Below are positions 46,480-57,023 of a stretch of 64,000 nucleotides of DNA, in pieces. The translations under genes and the position numbers were made by a program. The number at the start of each line of letters is the position of its first letter. The stretch's first letter is position 1. The notes beneath the pieces are model-generated. The model made no database searches and was not told where the DNA came from. It saw nothing but the letters and a program-made list of their open reading frames with translations. The DNA is from Calonectria ilicicola (Eukaryota; Ascomycota; Sordariomycetes; Hypocreales; Nectriaceae), in the NCBI GenBank assembly GCA_020809705.1, contig CP085833.1, positions 3,348,001-3,412,000 on the forward strand, in the 5' to 3' direction.

Positions 46480-49400
46480 ATGTCACCTTTTGTAGGTTTG
46501 AAGTTGTTACCTTTATCCGGGGACCAGAAACATGGCCGTGGTGCGAGAGCTCGGACTGGCGAAGGGGACGACATTTACAGCGATCAGACATTGGAAGATT
46601 TAGTACAAGAACAAAAAGTTTTGTCGGAGCTCAAGTTTCGTTATCGCAAACGACCCGGGAAATTAACCTGCACACTCAAAAACAAAGATGTTGCCACAAT
46701 GCACAACGAGAAGATGACTTCGAGTCTGCCTCAGTCAATAGAATCCGGTGGCGAAACAAAAGCAACCGACATCAATATTCCGGACCCCGTTTGGGAGTGT
46801 CCAGTACCCAGACAACTGTTGCGACCCACCATTCATCAGCTTTCAACACCATACTGCCAATTTGCCGATTATTTTGCCCGCAACGTGGCAGCAATAGGCG
46901 CGATACATTTTGGAGAATATGTGGCACACAAGCATAACAAGGCGCAGTGCGAAAGATCCTCGAGCAAGCAAGGATCAGATCAACCGCCTCACATTTCTCA
47001 GGTGGCTCAGGGGTCATCCAAGAGCCTTGAGGTCCAGTCTTGTGGCAGACGCCTTTCAGTGGGCGCACCAGAAAATGATGGTGCTGAACCATATTCTAAG
47101 CCCACAGAACAGCAACCTTCGAAGTCAGATACCATCATTTTGGAGCACCAACCACTCTCTCAGTTATTCAACCTTAATGAGTGGTCTAGTATCGAAAAAG
47201 GCCCCAAAATAGCAGGCGTAAATTCGAGTGAACCGAATCATAGTGAAGGGGCCCCCTTGCTAAACCAAAGATTCTGCAGGGCATGTAACTCATCTTCCCA
47301 GGCGTCCCATTCCCTTTTGGAAGCACACAAGATTCATCAGAGTCTGAGCCAAAGGTTCATTTCAACTTTTGTATCACGCAACAGAAGCATCAGCACACCA
47401 TCTTGTATATGCAAGCAAAGCTTGGGTGTCATTTGCGACACATCCCCGGACACTAGTTTAGCTTGTGAGCAGTCTTCGTGCTGCTTACTTGATTGCAGGC
47501 GCAAAACAGAATGGGATGAAAACCCGATCCGGGTACTCAAACCTTATGAAATCAAATTAGGAGATATAAAAGTTCCCATCAAATCAATAGGAATGGTGTT
47601 TTGGGACGACCGATGTCTTTCAAAACATGTTCCTCCGCTCACGCTCACTTGCGAGTCCAGCAGGAAGCTAACCGAATTTGCTTTGCATAATGCCAAAACT
47701 GGAGAAGTTTTCTTTAAGGGAACCATCGCCAACCTAGAAGAATTTCTAAACGAAACAATAACCATTGCTTGTCACGCCATTGAATATTCGCTATCTCCTG
47801 GTATGGCTGGGTGTGGGCGATCGTCTCCAGGTCCATATTTGTGCCCCCGAAAAAGCCTATGTCACAACGAGGACATCGATATATCACACATTGAGATTCA
47901 TCGCAACACTGTTTTCGAGTTTCATGGACAGTCGCATCTCATCGCTAGCCTCCCAAGCAAGCATGCCGCACTATCCTCCAGTTCTTTTAAGCACCATCGG
48001 CCAGCAGATATCATGAGGAGACTATCTGTGAAACGTGAAAACACCCAGATACAAAACCTCGTATACCGGAAAAGGAAGAGACCCACATCTTTTCACCATG
48101 TGATTCAATTTCTTGATCCAGATACCAAGCGGTTGGCCGATAAAAAATCCCAAGATGGTGATCTGGAAACAAAGACACTGACATCCAGTAACGAAATGTT
48201 GCAGACGCACCAAAGGAAAGCTCCAAACAATTACAGTATGGGAAAACTTTGGTTGATTATGAGAGGGTGGCTTATGGGAAATTTTCCCATGGAGCGACCG
48301 ATTGAGTCGCAATCCTCCCAGTCAAATCTCGATGCTACCAGAGGAGACACGGTACTGGAGGATGAAAATGCAGACCAGGGGATGCATTCAGAACGTGCTA
48401 TAAGTCTACGGCGTCGATCCCATGTTAGCCTACGAAACATTCAGGGATTCAATCTTCCCAAGTCACGCAAGCACCAGCCAATTGCGAGGGATTGGTCCCC
48501 AATTCGGAAGACACTTGTCGCAGCTGTAGCTTGCATAAGTACAGCTTTAATCGGAATTCTGCTTGGCGTATATTCTGGACTCGTTCCTTCTATACAATAC
48601 TACATTGTGGATCAATCTCATGTTGCAATTCATGGCAACACAGGTTGCTTTCTTGGCCTCGCGCTACCCACATTTTTCCTTTGGCCACTGTCCTTGCTCC
48701 ATGGCAGAAAGCCATATATTATGTCGGGTCTGGTCCTCACTATGGCTCTATTGTTCCCGCAGGCTATTGCTGTCAATAGCATAAGGCTGACCAAAACGGC
48801 TTGGTGGAGAGCGCTTCTGATTGTTTCCCGGACACTGATGGGGTTTTCATTGGGCTTCGGGAGCATGAACTTTCACTCAATCCTGACCGACCTTTTTGGA
48901 GTATCTATGATGAGCACGAAACCTCATCAAGAAGTTGTTGATCAACTTGATGCCAGAAGGCACGGTGGGGGAATGGGTGCCTGGCTTGGCATTTGGACCT
49001 GGTGTTGGGTTAGTTCACTCGGCATCGGCTTCCTTATCGGCGCTTTAATTATTGACCACCATCCTCCCGCTTGGGGCTTTTACTTTAGCATTATGTTGAC
49101 GGCAGTGATTCTGTTGCTCAATGTTGCTTGTCCAGAGACCCGTCGATCGGCATACCGGCGGTCGGTGGCTGAAGTACAAACAGATAGAGAAGTCTCCCGC
49201 CGACTTGCTCGTGGAGAAATTATGATGCATCGAGTCAAAACGGGGCCTCTATGGTGGGGTGAAGAGGTATATCATGGGGTACTTCTATCCATTGAGATGC
49301 TGCGACAACCCGGTTTTGCTGTTTTAGCCGTTTATGTTGCTTGGATCTATGCTCAAATGGTCCTGACCATCATTTTACTTGGTTCATTGGTTTCTCGACT

Positions 49401-50379
49401 TTACCTGCTCAGGTCCTCGTATGTTGGACTTCACGTTGCTGCGATAACACTGGGAGCTTGTCTTGCGATCCCATTTCAAAAGGCAAGCATCTTTTCCCGG
49501 TCCCGTAGTTCTCAAGTCAACTCTAGCCGGCAGACTTTGGATCGAAAGATGACATGGTCATCACATCTTATTCGACGGGCCGTCTTCACAAGCGCTTTAC
49601 CTGTTGCGGCTATTTTCTATGCTGCCTTTTCATCTGGCCCGTCGGTTAGCATTGCATTCCCAACAGTATTTGCCATGTGCATTGGATTTCTGTCGTGTCT
49701 TGCAATATCAGAATGCAACGGCTTGGTCATGGAGACGTTTGACACATCAGACATCTCTCCAGGTATGGTTGACCGGCAACGAGACCTCTCTGACCAAAAC
49801 CCAAAGACTAATTACTCGTCCTTTCCACGGGTGAGTTCTGGGTTGGCAATAATCCATTCGCTAGCATTCATTTTTGCGGCATGTTCAACCGCTGTTGGTG
49901 GTCATATGACCCGTACTCTTGGTCAACGTGTCGCCTCAGGTGTGGTGGCTGGAATTTTGTTGATATTGACCGTTTTCCTATTGCTAGTGCTCATTCGTTT
50001 CAAGAATATTCTCATCATACCACGCTCAAAGTCGGCAGAGATGGACCGATTGACGCAAGCTCGCCGAAAGTCTACACAACGGCGGATATCAATGCCCCAC
50101 AACGCACAAGCCTTGATAGAAGAGGATGCAGCATGGCGGCCGGTCATGATGGGAAACCCTATGGGGAAGTTTCGCCGAATGAACATCCTAGAACTAGGGT
50201 ACATGTCACGTTGGCAGGACATTCGCAGAAAGAATAAGCTCGTAGACGAGGGTGCTCACTTGGACGCTACGTTAGAGAACGATTTGGAGGATCTTCACCA
50301 GACACATGAGGCGTTCTCCATGGGCAGCACAAGGAGACAGGATGAAAATGAAGTGCGGGAAGGCCCAAGCAACCATTAG
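46480..50379 (+). CDS. MFS transporter with a very long N-terminal extension
   Basis: One open frame runs without interruption for 1299 aa from the first ATG at 46480 (context AACAATG). Residues about 678-1175 are a 12-span MFS core of the DHA1 drug/polyamine type; recognisable stretches are LGVYSGLVPSIQYYI, LSLLHGRKPYI, SRTLMGFSLGFGSMNFHSILTDLFG, WGFYFSIML and AISECNGL. The substrate is unknown. The first roughly 670 residues are cytoplasmic and mostly polar, with Cys-rich patches (CICKQSLGVIC, CEQSSCCLLDC at about 325-360) and one compact-looking segment (about 355-460). A basic stretch leads into the first span. Typical DHA1 members are 500-600 aa. Wobble positions are less GC-rich than in the dioxygenase or kinase genes. 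The core assignment is firm; the extension's role is unknown, and a start further downstream (for example the Met at 48384) cannot be excluded. Confidence 0.82.
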   Translation: MSPFVGLKLLPLSGDQKHGRGARARTGEGDDIYSDQTLEDLVQEQKVLSELKFRYRKRPGKLTCTLKNKDVATMHNEKMTSSLPQSIESGGETKATDINIPDPVWECPVPRQLLRPTIHQLSTPYCQFADYFARNVAAIGAIHFGEYVAHKHNKAQCERSSSKQGSDQPPHISQVAQGSSKSLEVQSCGRRLSVGAPENDGAEPYSKPTEQQPSKSDTIILEHQPLSQLFNLNEWSSIEKGPKIAGVNSSEPNHSEGAPLLNQRFCRACNSSSQASHSLLEAHKIHQSLSQRFISTFVSRNRSISTPSCICKQSLGVICDTSPDTSLACEQSSCCLLDCRRKTEWDENPIRVLKPYEIKLGDIKVPIKSIGMVFWDDRCLSKHVPPLTLTCESSRKLTEFALHNAKTGEVFFKGTIANLEEFLNETITIACHAIEYSLSPGMAGCGRSSPGPYLCPRKSLCHNEDIDISHIEIHRNTVFEFHGQSHLIASLPSKHAALSSSSFKHHRPADIMRRLSVKRENTQIQNLVYRKRKRPTSFHHVIQFLDPDTKRLADKKSQDGDLETKTLTSSNEMLQTHQRKAPNNYSMGKLWLIMRGWLMGNFPMERPIESQSSQSNLDATRGDTVLEDENADQGMHSERAISLRRRSHVSLRNIQGFNLPKSRKHQPIARDWSPIRKTLVAAVACISTALIGILLGVYSGLVPSIQYYIVDQSHVAIHGNTGCFLGLALPTFFLWPLSLLHGRKPYIMSGLVLTMALLFPQAIAVNSIRLTKTAWWRALLIVSRTLMGFSLGFGSMNFHSILTDLFGVSMMSTKPHQEVVDQLDARRHGGGMGAWLGIWTWCWVSSLGIGFLIGALIIDHHPPAWGFYFSIMLTAVILLLNVACPETRRSAYRRSVAEVQTDREVSRRLARGEIMMHRVKTGPLWWGEEVYHGVLLSIEMLRQPGFAVLAVYVAWIYAQMVLTIILLGSLVSRLYLLRSSYVGLHVAAITLGACLAIPFQKASIFSRSRSSQVNSSRQTLDRKMTWSSHLIRRAVFTSALPVAAIFYAAFSSGPSVSIAFPTVFAMCIGFLSCLAISECNGLVMETFDTSDISPGMVDRQRDLSDQNPKTNYSSFPRVSSGLAIIHSLAFIFAACSTAVGGHMTRTLGQRVASGVVAGILLILTVFLLLVLIRFKNILIIPRSKSAEMDRLTQARRKSTQRRISMPHNAQALIEEDAAWRPVMMGNPMGKFRRMNILELGYMSRWQDIRRKNKLVDEGAHLDATLENDLEDLHQTHEAFSMGSTRRQDENEVREGPSNH

Positions 50380-50984
50380 GGGCATTGAGATTGGGATAGG
50401 GGATCTGCACGTTCCACGTAGATATCTTGCGGAACGCAAAAAGAACAACCTGTAAGAATTCCAATAGAATACAAGAATGATTCCGCTTCTGGTAAAGCTA
50501 ACGTCCATCTGGTGTATTGATTCATTTTCTTGATTTGTCTTTTGCTAGACGCATACATAAAGACATTGCAGTCTACGTATTTGTTTAATTATCTATTGAT
50601 ATTGTCAATTCAAGCGTCAGCTCAACTCAAGCGGTACCAACGAGCAGATTATCACAACATCTTGACGACTATCGTATTTTAGGTCCATATATAAATAAGC
50701 CTCCTTTTATTTATTGAATATAGTTTAGGCTTTCCTTGGATAGATCAGAATTTCGTATAAAGGCAAAAAAACAAAATACAAGAATGCGTCTTTGTCCATC
50801 TAGTACGATCCCAGCTCAAGAGACACCCTCTCTACGATGTCTCTCATTACAATTTTGAATGCATGACTACTGTACAAACAAATTTTAGGAGTAAAAGAAA
50901 AGTAAAAAAAAGAAAGTTCAAGCAGATTGCCGAGTATATAAACAAACAAAATCGTCAAGTCGTAAGTCGATCAGGATAGCACAT
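50380..50984. other. Spacer between convergent genes
   Basis: This AT-rich 3' flank is shared by the MFS and CFEM genes. No gene or distinct signal is seen. Confidence 0.6.
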
Positions 50985-53900
50985 CTACTGCACGTTCAAA
51001 AACAAATCATCTCCCCGCCGTGACGGCGTCAACGTGGGCATCCAGGCCGGATCTCTTGTTTGACCTTGCCCGCGGGTGTCTTGCTGAGAGCTGGCATCAT
51101 CGCGGCGCCACTTCTGTTGAGAGGCAGCCGTGGGGATTGCCATGTTGGCGGCACGATCATCACCTAGGCGCTTAGCGAGCAGCGACGAGGATCCAGAGGC
51201 AGCGTTTCCGGAAGATGGGTGTGGGCGGAGAGGCTGTCTTGGGGGCTGGGAGGTGTGGAGCGGGTGCCACTGGTGTTGCTGAGCATGGTGAGAATGTCTC
51301 TGTGTCTGGTCTTGCTCATGCGGGTACTGGTCCTGTGGGTATTGTTGCTGCGGCCGGTATGATTGGCGTTGCTGCTGGCTTTGTCGTTGAGAGTATCGCT
51401 GTTGGGGATACTGCTGTGGGGGGTATGGTTGCTGGGAATATGCTTGCTGAGAATATGGCTGCTGAGAGTATTGCTGCGAGGGATATTGTTGCGGAGAATA
51501 TTGCTGCTGAGAGTATTGCTGCTGGGGGTATCGTTGTTGAGGGTATCGTTGCTGGGGGTATTGTTGTGGAGGGTATTGTTGCTGAGAATATGAGTCTCGG
51601 GGATAGGGCGGTTGCTGCTGAGTCGACTGGCGTTGCGAGTCAGAGGCAACACGACGGTGCTGGGATGACTGGCGAGGATTCAGTGGTTGAGGGTATGGAG
51701 GCGCAAGGTAGAATGGAGGAGCTATAGGCTTTGGTGGAGGCATGGGAGCAACTCGGTCTTCTGGCTCGGGAGAGGGCTCGACAATGCGCATAGTCGGAGA
51801 GCCGGTGGATTCAAGACCTGGGTTGGCAATCGATCTCCTTCCGGACTTGGGCGCCCAGTGCGGTGGCATAGTTGAGCCAGCAGATGTTGGGCTGGGCTGT
51901 CCAGGTGGGTAATAGGCCATCGGCTTCGAAGTTGGCGGGGCTATTCTTGTGTCCTGTAGGCCACCAATAGTGAGTCGTTTGGGATCCCTATTTGGGATCT
52001 TGGGGTATGACACCGGCGAGCGGCCCTTGCTGGAGCTAGGGGATTCTTGAACAGGAGAAAGACTGCCCAACTGCTCAAGAGCAGGCAAGGGGTCAATAGG
52101 AGTGCCTTCGGACGACGTAGTAATGGTGGTAGCATCACTGCCACCAGATACGCGAGGCCGGGTCAAACTACGACCATAAGAGTAACGGCTCCCTGAGTTG
52201 CGCTGTTGGCTGGGTAGGGATGATAGGGCAGTTCCTGGTTGTGCACGAGGACCCATTGGTTTCTGGATACTCTGCGATCTGCCGGGTACAAGTTGCGCAG
52301 GAGGGGCAAGACCTCCCTTAGGAGACTCATCTGACAAAGGAGACACAGAGCCTGCCTTTTCTTTACCCTTTCCAGAAGATTGAGTATAGACATCATCCTT
52401 TGGTGGGGGCTTTGGCACAGGAGGTTGCGCTTGTGCCAATTGCGCAGCTGTGGTGGGATCAGCGAGCTTCCAGTTTCCATACTGGTCAGCGACGTAGAAT
52501 GTCTGGGCTGAAATGGGCGTCGTTGGGGGCGGCCGCCAGACTTGTGTGGTAGAAAGCGAAGTTCGCTCATCCTCTTCGAAAACAGTCATGCTGCTGTCCC
52601 GAGCAGGCTTCTGTTGCGCCTGAGCCACTGTCGGGGGGGAATTCGGATCAGGTATTACCAATCTGGGAGGTGCCGGCGGAGTTGGTTTGGACCCAGAGGG
52701 GGGGGAGCTGACCGAGGCAGCTGGGGCAATCTCTAAGGGAGGCAGCTGGGGAGGATCTGACTGACGTGATGGTCCGCCGTAGTGTACGTTGGGGACTGGC
52801 CATTCATCCTGAGGTTGCGTTTGAGAACTCCTTTTAGTGATGTTGAGTGGCAGAACCGGAAGTACTGGTTTGGCAGGAAGAAGCCTGGACATGCGTCTTG
52901 ACTTTACTGACTGCGGAGTATGGCTCGTGACTCGGCTATTAGCTGGCGATATAGCAAGGCCGATTGTACCAGGTCTGTGGCTAGAGCGGGCGTGAGTTGG
53001 TGCTGGAGGTGGTGGAAACGGATCGAGCGATCTTCGAGCTTGCTGCGCGATCCAAGAGTTGGTGCCGCCACTGTTTGAGCGGGTAGGCTTATAACCCCAG
53101 GTATCCCGGTTCGGGAGGAAACCGGTCTTGATTTTCGGATACTTCTTTTTGCGGTAGTATCTTGCGAGGACAATGGCCGCAATTGCGAGTCCAGCAGCCG
53201 CAAGGACTCCTACAGAGATTCCGGCAATCTGATTTTTACTAAGAGAATCACCATCCTTTTTGCCTGCGCCAGCCACTGCACCCGGAGTTGCGCTAGTCTC
53301 TTGTGCTGTATCGGTAGACGAAGTCGTGACCGGTCGGAGGGTAATTGCAGAGCTCATCGAAGTTGTTGGCTCAGTCGAGTGGGTCGTTCTATGAGAAGTA
53401 GAGGTTGACCTGGAAGTAATCATTGTTCTAATCCTTGTTGATGATCGGGTTGTGGTCGGGATTGAAGGTGACGACGAGGTCTCCATCACGAGAGTTGTGG
53501 GCAGAGTACTAAACGACGATAGCGTGAGAGATGGTGTCGGAATTTCGGATATATCTGTGGTTGTAGTTGTCACAGGTGGGAAAGTAATAACTCCCCCAGA
53601 GGTAGGCATCACAAGAGTTGCAGTTATAACTTTGTGAGTCGGCGTAGCGGCATCGGGCTCGTCGTCGCACATGTGGTACGCGCTGTAAATCACATCATCT
53701 GCCATCATGTCAGCTTCGTGGGCAATTAGCTTTCCAGTACGGCATACCGCTGGCATCCATGTTTGAACAAAACCCAATTGATTTTTCTGCGACGATGCAC
53801 TGCAAGGCGCCCTCCCCCATTGTAAACCCCGTGGCGCCAACTTGAGAACAAAGACATTGTAGCGAGTTATGTGAACAGCCCGAATCACTATAGCTCACGG

Positions 53901-54054
53901 AGACAAAGGAAACGAAGCATTGCGTAGCGCAGCTCGGAATGAAGTTTGAGATATTGGCCGGAAGATTATACGCCAGCGCGGCGGTCTGAAAGAGTGCGAA
54001 TAGCCATAGCGTAAGAAGAAAAGATGGCCACCTGGCCATTCTATAAGGAAACAT
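50985..54054 (-). CDS. CFEM-domain membrane protein with a long Pro/Gln-rich cytoplasmic tail
   Basis: Minus-strand exons 54054-53748 and 53698-50985 (intron 49 nt, donor GTATGC) give 1006 aa. A signal peptide (1 to about 28) leads into a CFEM domain with all eight cysteines: Cys42, 46, 60, 67, 69, 86, 96 and 113; the last comes from exon 2, which supports the splice. A Ser/Thr-rich stalk (about 120-240) and one transmembrane helix (about 259-283, ending RYYRKKK) follow. The remaining 720 residues are Pro/Ser-rich and disordered. At about 800-885 lies a tandem run of Y-x-Q-Q units (QQYPQ, QQYSQ variants). CFEM proteins act in heme/iron uptake, adhesion or host sensing. The CFEM Asp that binds heme in some members is not obvious here, so a sensor or adhesin role is as likely. 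No GPI signal is present. Confidence 0.9.
51360..51605 (-). repeat. Tandem repeat coding Tyr-Gln-Gln units
   Basis: A 15-base period encodes repeats of the form QQYPQ/QQYSQ in the CFEM protein tail. The repeat keeps three other frames open, creating spurious repetitive ORFs. Confidence 0.8.
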
Positions 54055-56162
54055 CTAAGAGGTAAGATATTAGACATTGCTAGGCCCATGTCAAGAGGGT
54101 CTACCGTCCACCAGAAAGATAGCAGGCCGAGGGGAGAATGCTCAAACGGACTTACCTATGAGAGAGGGTATTGTATTAATTGAGATGTCCAGCATCTCAG
54201 CAAGCTTCATCAACACTCATAGAAACAAAAGAAATGGGGTCGGGTCATGCAAATGCGATACGACGTTGGCTTAGAAGGGGTATGGGAAGACCAAAAAAAA
54301 TACGAAACACACACACCCAACCAAAGAAAAAAGTGAAAATGTAAAGGGGGGGCAGGGAGAAAGGAAAATGAGAATAATGGGGGAGGGAGAAGTAAGATCA
54401 AAGAGAGGGAAGTGGTTGAAAAGTAGGCCACACCCCCAAAGGAACAAAAAGGAAAACGGGCTCAGGCTGCAGGACTTGAGCGCTTGCTGAGGACCATGAC
54501 ACGGTGCCGGCGGTTCGGTTCTGCATCCCGCAGGCCAGCTCAACTTCAGCTGGAGCCGCTCAGGACCAGACCGTCCGGCCCATGGCTCCACCACCGCAGA
54601 AAAAGCACATGGCGGCCGCTGGTGTTCCTGGAGCTGTTTGCGTCATGAAGAGGCCATGAGACTTAGACGCTTGCGCTGGCAGCGTGTGGAGACGGGCGGG
54701 TAGACAGCTCGGGCGGGTGTGCCTATTTTCAGGGAGGGGTCGGTGGCGGCCGCATCCAGTCACATCACACTGAATTGTCGCAGAGGCTATAGGCCCCCCG
54801 GTCAGAAGCGAGTAGCGGTGGATGGATGGAGAGCGACCTGGCCGCCTGCATCGTGACCCCACGATGTTGGGTCCGGCGGTTACCGTGTGAGATGACTGGC
54901 TGGCGCTGGCCCGGCTTCTTAGGCGCCGCTGTAGACGCGGGCGGCCCCGTCAAGCCCGGAATCACTGGGCGCCAACGAGCATCACGTGATCATCCCATCT
55001 CGAGCAGCCCCAGCCAATCAAAGCGCTCTCCTAGCCACTTAAGCTTGCCAAAACGGCCTCTACCAGGCCTGCCCATGCAGATCGTGGCGGCACCTGCGAC
55101 ACGGCCCAAGGAGACAGCTGCGGAGGTCCTCCCTAGTTTCTGTCTGGTTTCGGATCTCCCTCAACGACTGGATGTGACGCTACCGCCCTTGGCCCTCGCT
55201 ACCTTGTTTCTTTACTCTATTTCCCTCCCCGGTCGCAGAACGGGTTTCGTCAGGCCAAGCCTCTCGGCCAAGAGCAGACGACTTTGGAGGCTAGTTAGTT
55301 ACAGCTTTTGCACAGGATCGACGGGATGAAAGCAGCCCACCCTGCGAGGACTCTTAGCGCAGAATCGACGGTGGCAGGGCGAACACTTCAGGGGCAATGG
55401 GAATGCAGCTTTTCCTCTTTTTGCCTGGACAAAACGGCACGCTCGGTCCAAGATTTCTCCCAAGCTAAATTCTTCGTAACATCGGTGTGTGGTGGGCAGA
55501 TGCCACCTTGCCAGTGATCCAAAGTTCGTGATGTGATTCAATACTTGAGACGCATAAGCAGTTCGAGGAACCTACTAGCGGGCTTAGCGCACAGTCTATT
55601 AAGCCTCTTCGGCAAGCAGAAGTGATATCCAGTTGTTCTCTCGTACAGCCAGCGAATCAGGCTTTTCCGCTCCCAAAGCCCGATCCCATTCTCATTTCGG
55701 TTTCAAGTTGGTGCCCGATTTGCACCTCACGTTGCTAAACTTGGCTTGCGGGTGATGCATAATTTCTCTTTATCAAAATCTAGATTCTCTGCCATCAGGA
55801 CGCACCAGACGCCATACAGGGTTTTGGGGAACCCCCAAGCCCCATGTTTGCAGCCGCGCCCAGCTAGCTCTCCCTCTTCAAAGCTCGTGCTCGCCATTGA
55901 TGCTGTAGCCCAAGGACGAGGAAGCAAGATGCGGCTAAACGAAAAGCATCAACTATAACCTCAGACGCCGACGCCGACAGAACACCAACAACAGAATTAA
56001 CACACGTGCCGAGATGAACCCGAGCCCAGCCACCATAGGTACACTTCTTCCCTCATATTCAAATTGCGCAAAAAGGGTAGGAAGCGTCTGGAGCTGCACA
56101 GGGCTCATTTTCCATCCCGGCTCCCAAATGCCATGCAACAACCAATGATAACGGTTGCGTTC
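54055..56162. other. Intergenic, upstream of the CFEM gene
   Basis: No gene is seen in 2.1 kb. The 54300-54420 stretch is pyrimidine-rich on the minus strand. The frames at 54826-55329 and 55308-55517 lack domains and codon preference. Confidence 0.5.
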
Positions 56163-57023
56163 TCACATGGCCATCTCGGCCTGCAATTTGCGAAGCTCGG
56201 CTTCCTCGTCGTCTTCCTCGACCGCCTGTTTCTTGCTTGCGACAGCTACAATCTGTTAGCCTTAAACTCCAAAGCATTGAGGCTGGATACAATACGTACG
56301 CTCTGTGGTTGGTGGAGCCGAAATCCTGTGAACTGCATCTGACACTGGAATGTTGCCAGTCTTCAACATCTGCTCATCCAGCTGCTCTTGCTGCAGCGCA
56401 TCCAACTCGTTCTCTAGCTCATCCTCATCCACATATTCTCCAAGTGTTGATCCTGTAATAGCGTTGACAATCTCCTCGCTGAGCGCGTTCTGGTCCCGTA
56501 GAGTCTCCCTGTTTCCCGCGTCAGCATCCCATTCACAGATTTCTCGTTTTTTTACCAAGAATGCAAGTGACGTACATCGTCTCGTCGACCTTTTCCACCG
56601 TAAGTTTTCCGTGGATCTGCTTCATAGCCTGGCCAGCCTTCTCCATGGCAGCCAATGTCTCCCTATTGATGTTCGCCGACTCGATCGCATTGATCTGCTG
56701 CTCTAGTGTTGTAATCTGCGAGACAGTCTGTTCGAGTGAGTGTTCGTGCGTCTTCTTGCGCTTCAAAGCCGCCAGAGCCGCTATAGTACGTTAGCAAGAT
56801 GCCCCGCAGTATCATTTGCATCCCTTATCAGAGAGCAAGCCGGCGTACCCTTTTTGTTTGAGCTGGCATTCTTGCGAGCGATATCCGTCTGCTCATCTAT
56901 CTGGTTCTGCAGATGCTTCTCGCGCTTCGTCAGCATATCAAGCTGCGATCGCAAACCGATGATCGCATTCTTGGGAGCATCCTTCTTCTTCTGCGCCGCG
57001 GCGCCGCCAAACCAGCCCCACAT
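56163..57023 (-). CDS. SNF7: ESCRT-III subunit Snf7/Vps32
   Basis: Four minus-strand exons, 57023-56849, 56780-56576, 56508-56300 and 56245-56163, join in frame to 223 aa, the family's normal length. It starts MWGWFGG and has the basic, helical core of Snf7 (AALAALKRKKTHEHSLEQT, MKQIHGKLTVEKVDETM) with the acidic C-terminal half (LGEYVDEDELENELDAL) and a final short helix (DEEAELRKLQAEMAM), which resembles a MIT-interacting motif. Snf7 is the main filament former of ESCRT-III on endosomes; in filamentous fungi it is also the platform for the ambient-pH (PalA-PacC) pathway through binding of the PalA/Bro1 domain. Those roles are family knowledge. Donors GTACGC, GTACGT and GTACGT were chosen because they restore the conserved VDETMETLRDQNALSEEIV run. 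Confidence 0.93.

Noticed and set aside
51164..51727. Repetitive frames on both strands over the CFEM tail (Asn/Thr-rich, Ala/Glu/Ile-rich)
   Set aside because: They are shadows of the 15-base coding repeat, which leaves other frames open.
54826..55329. 167-codon plus-strand frame
   Set aside because: No recognisable motif and no supporting leader or splice sites.
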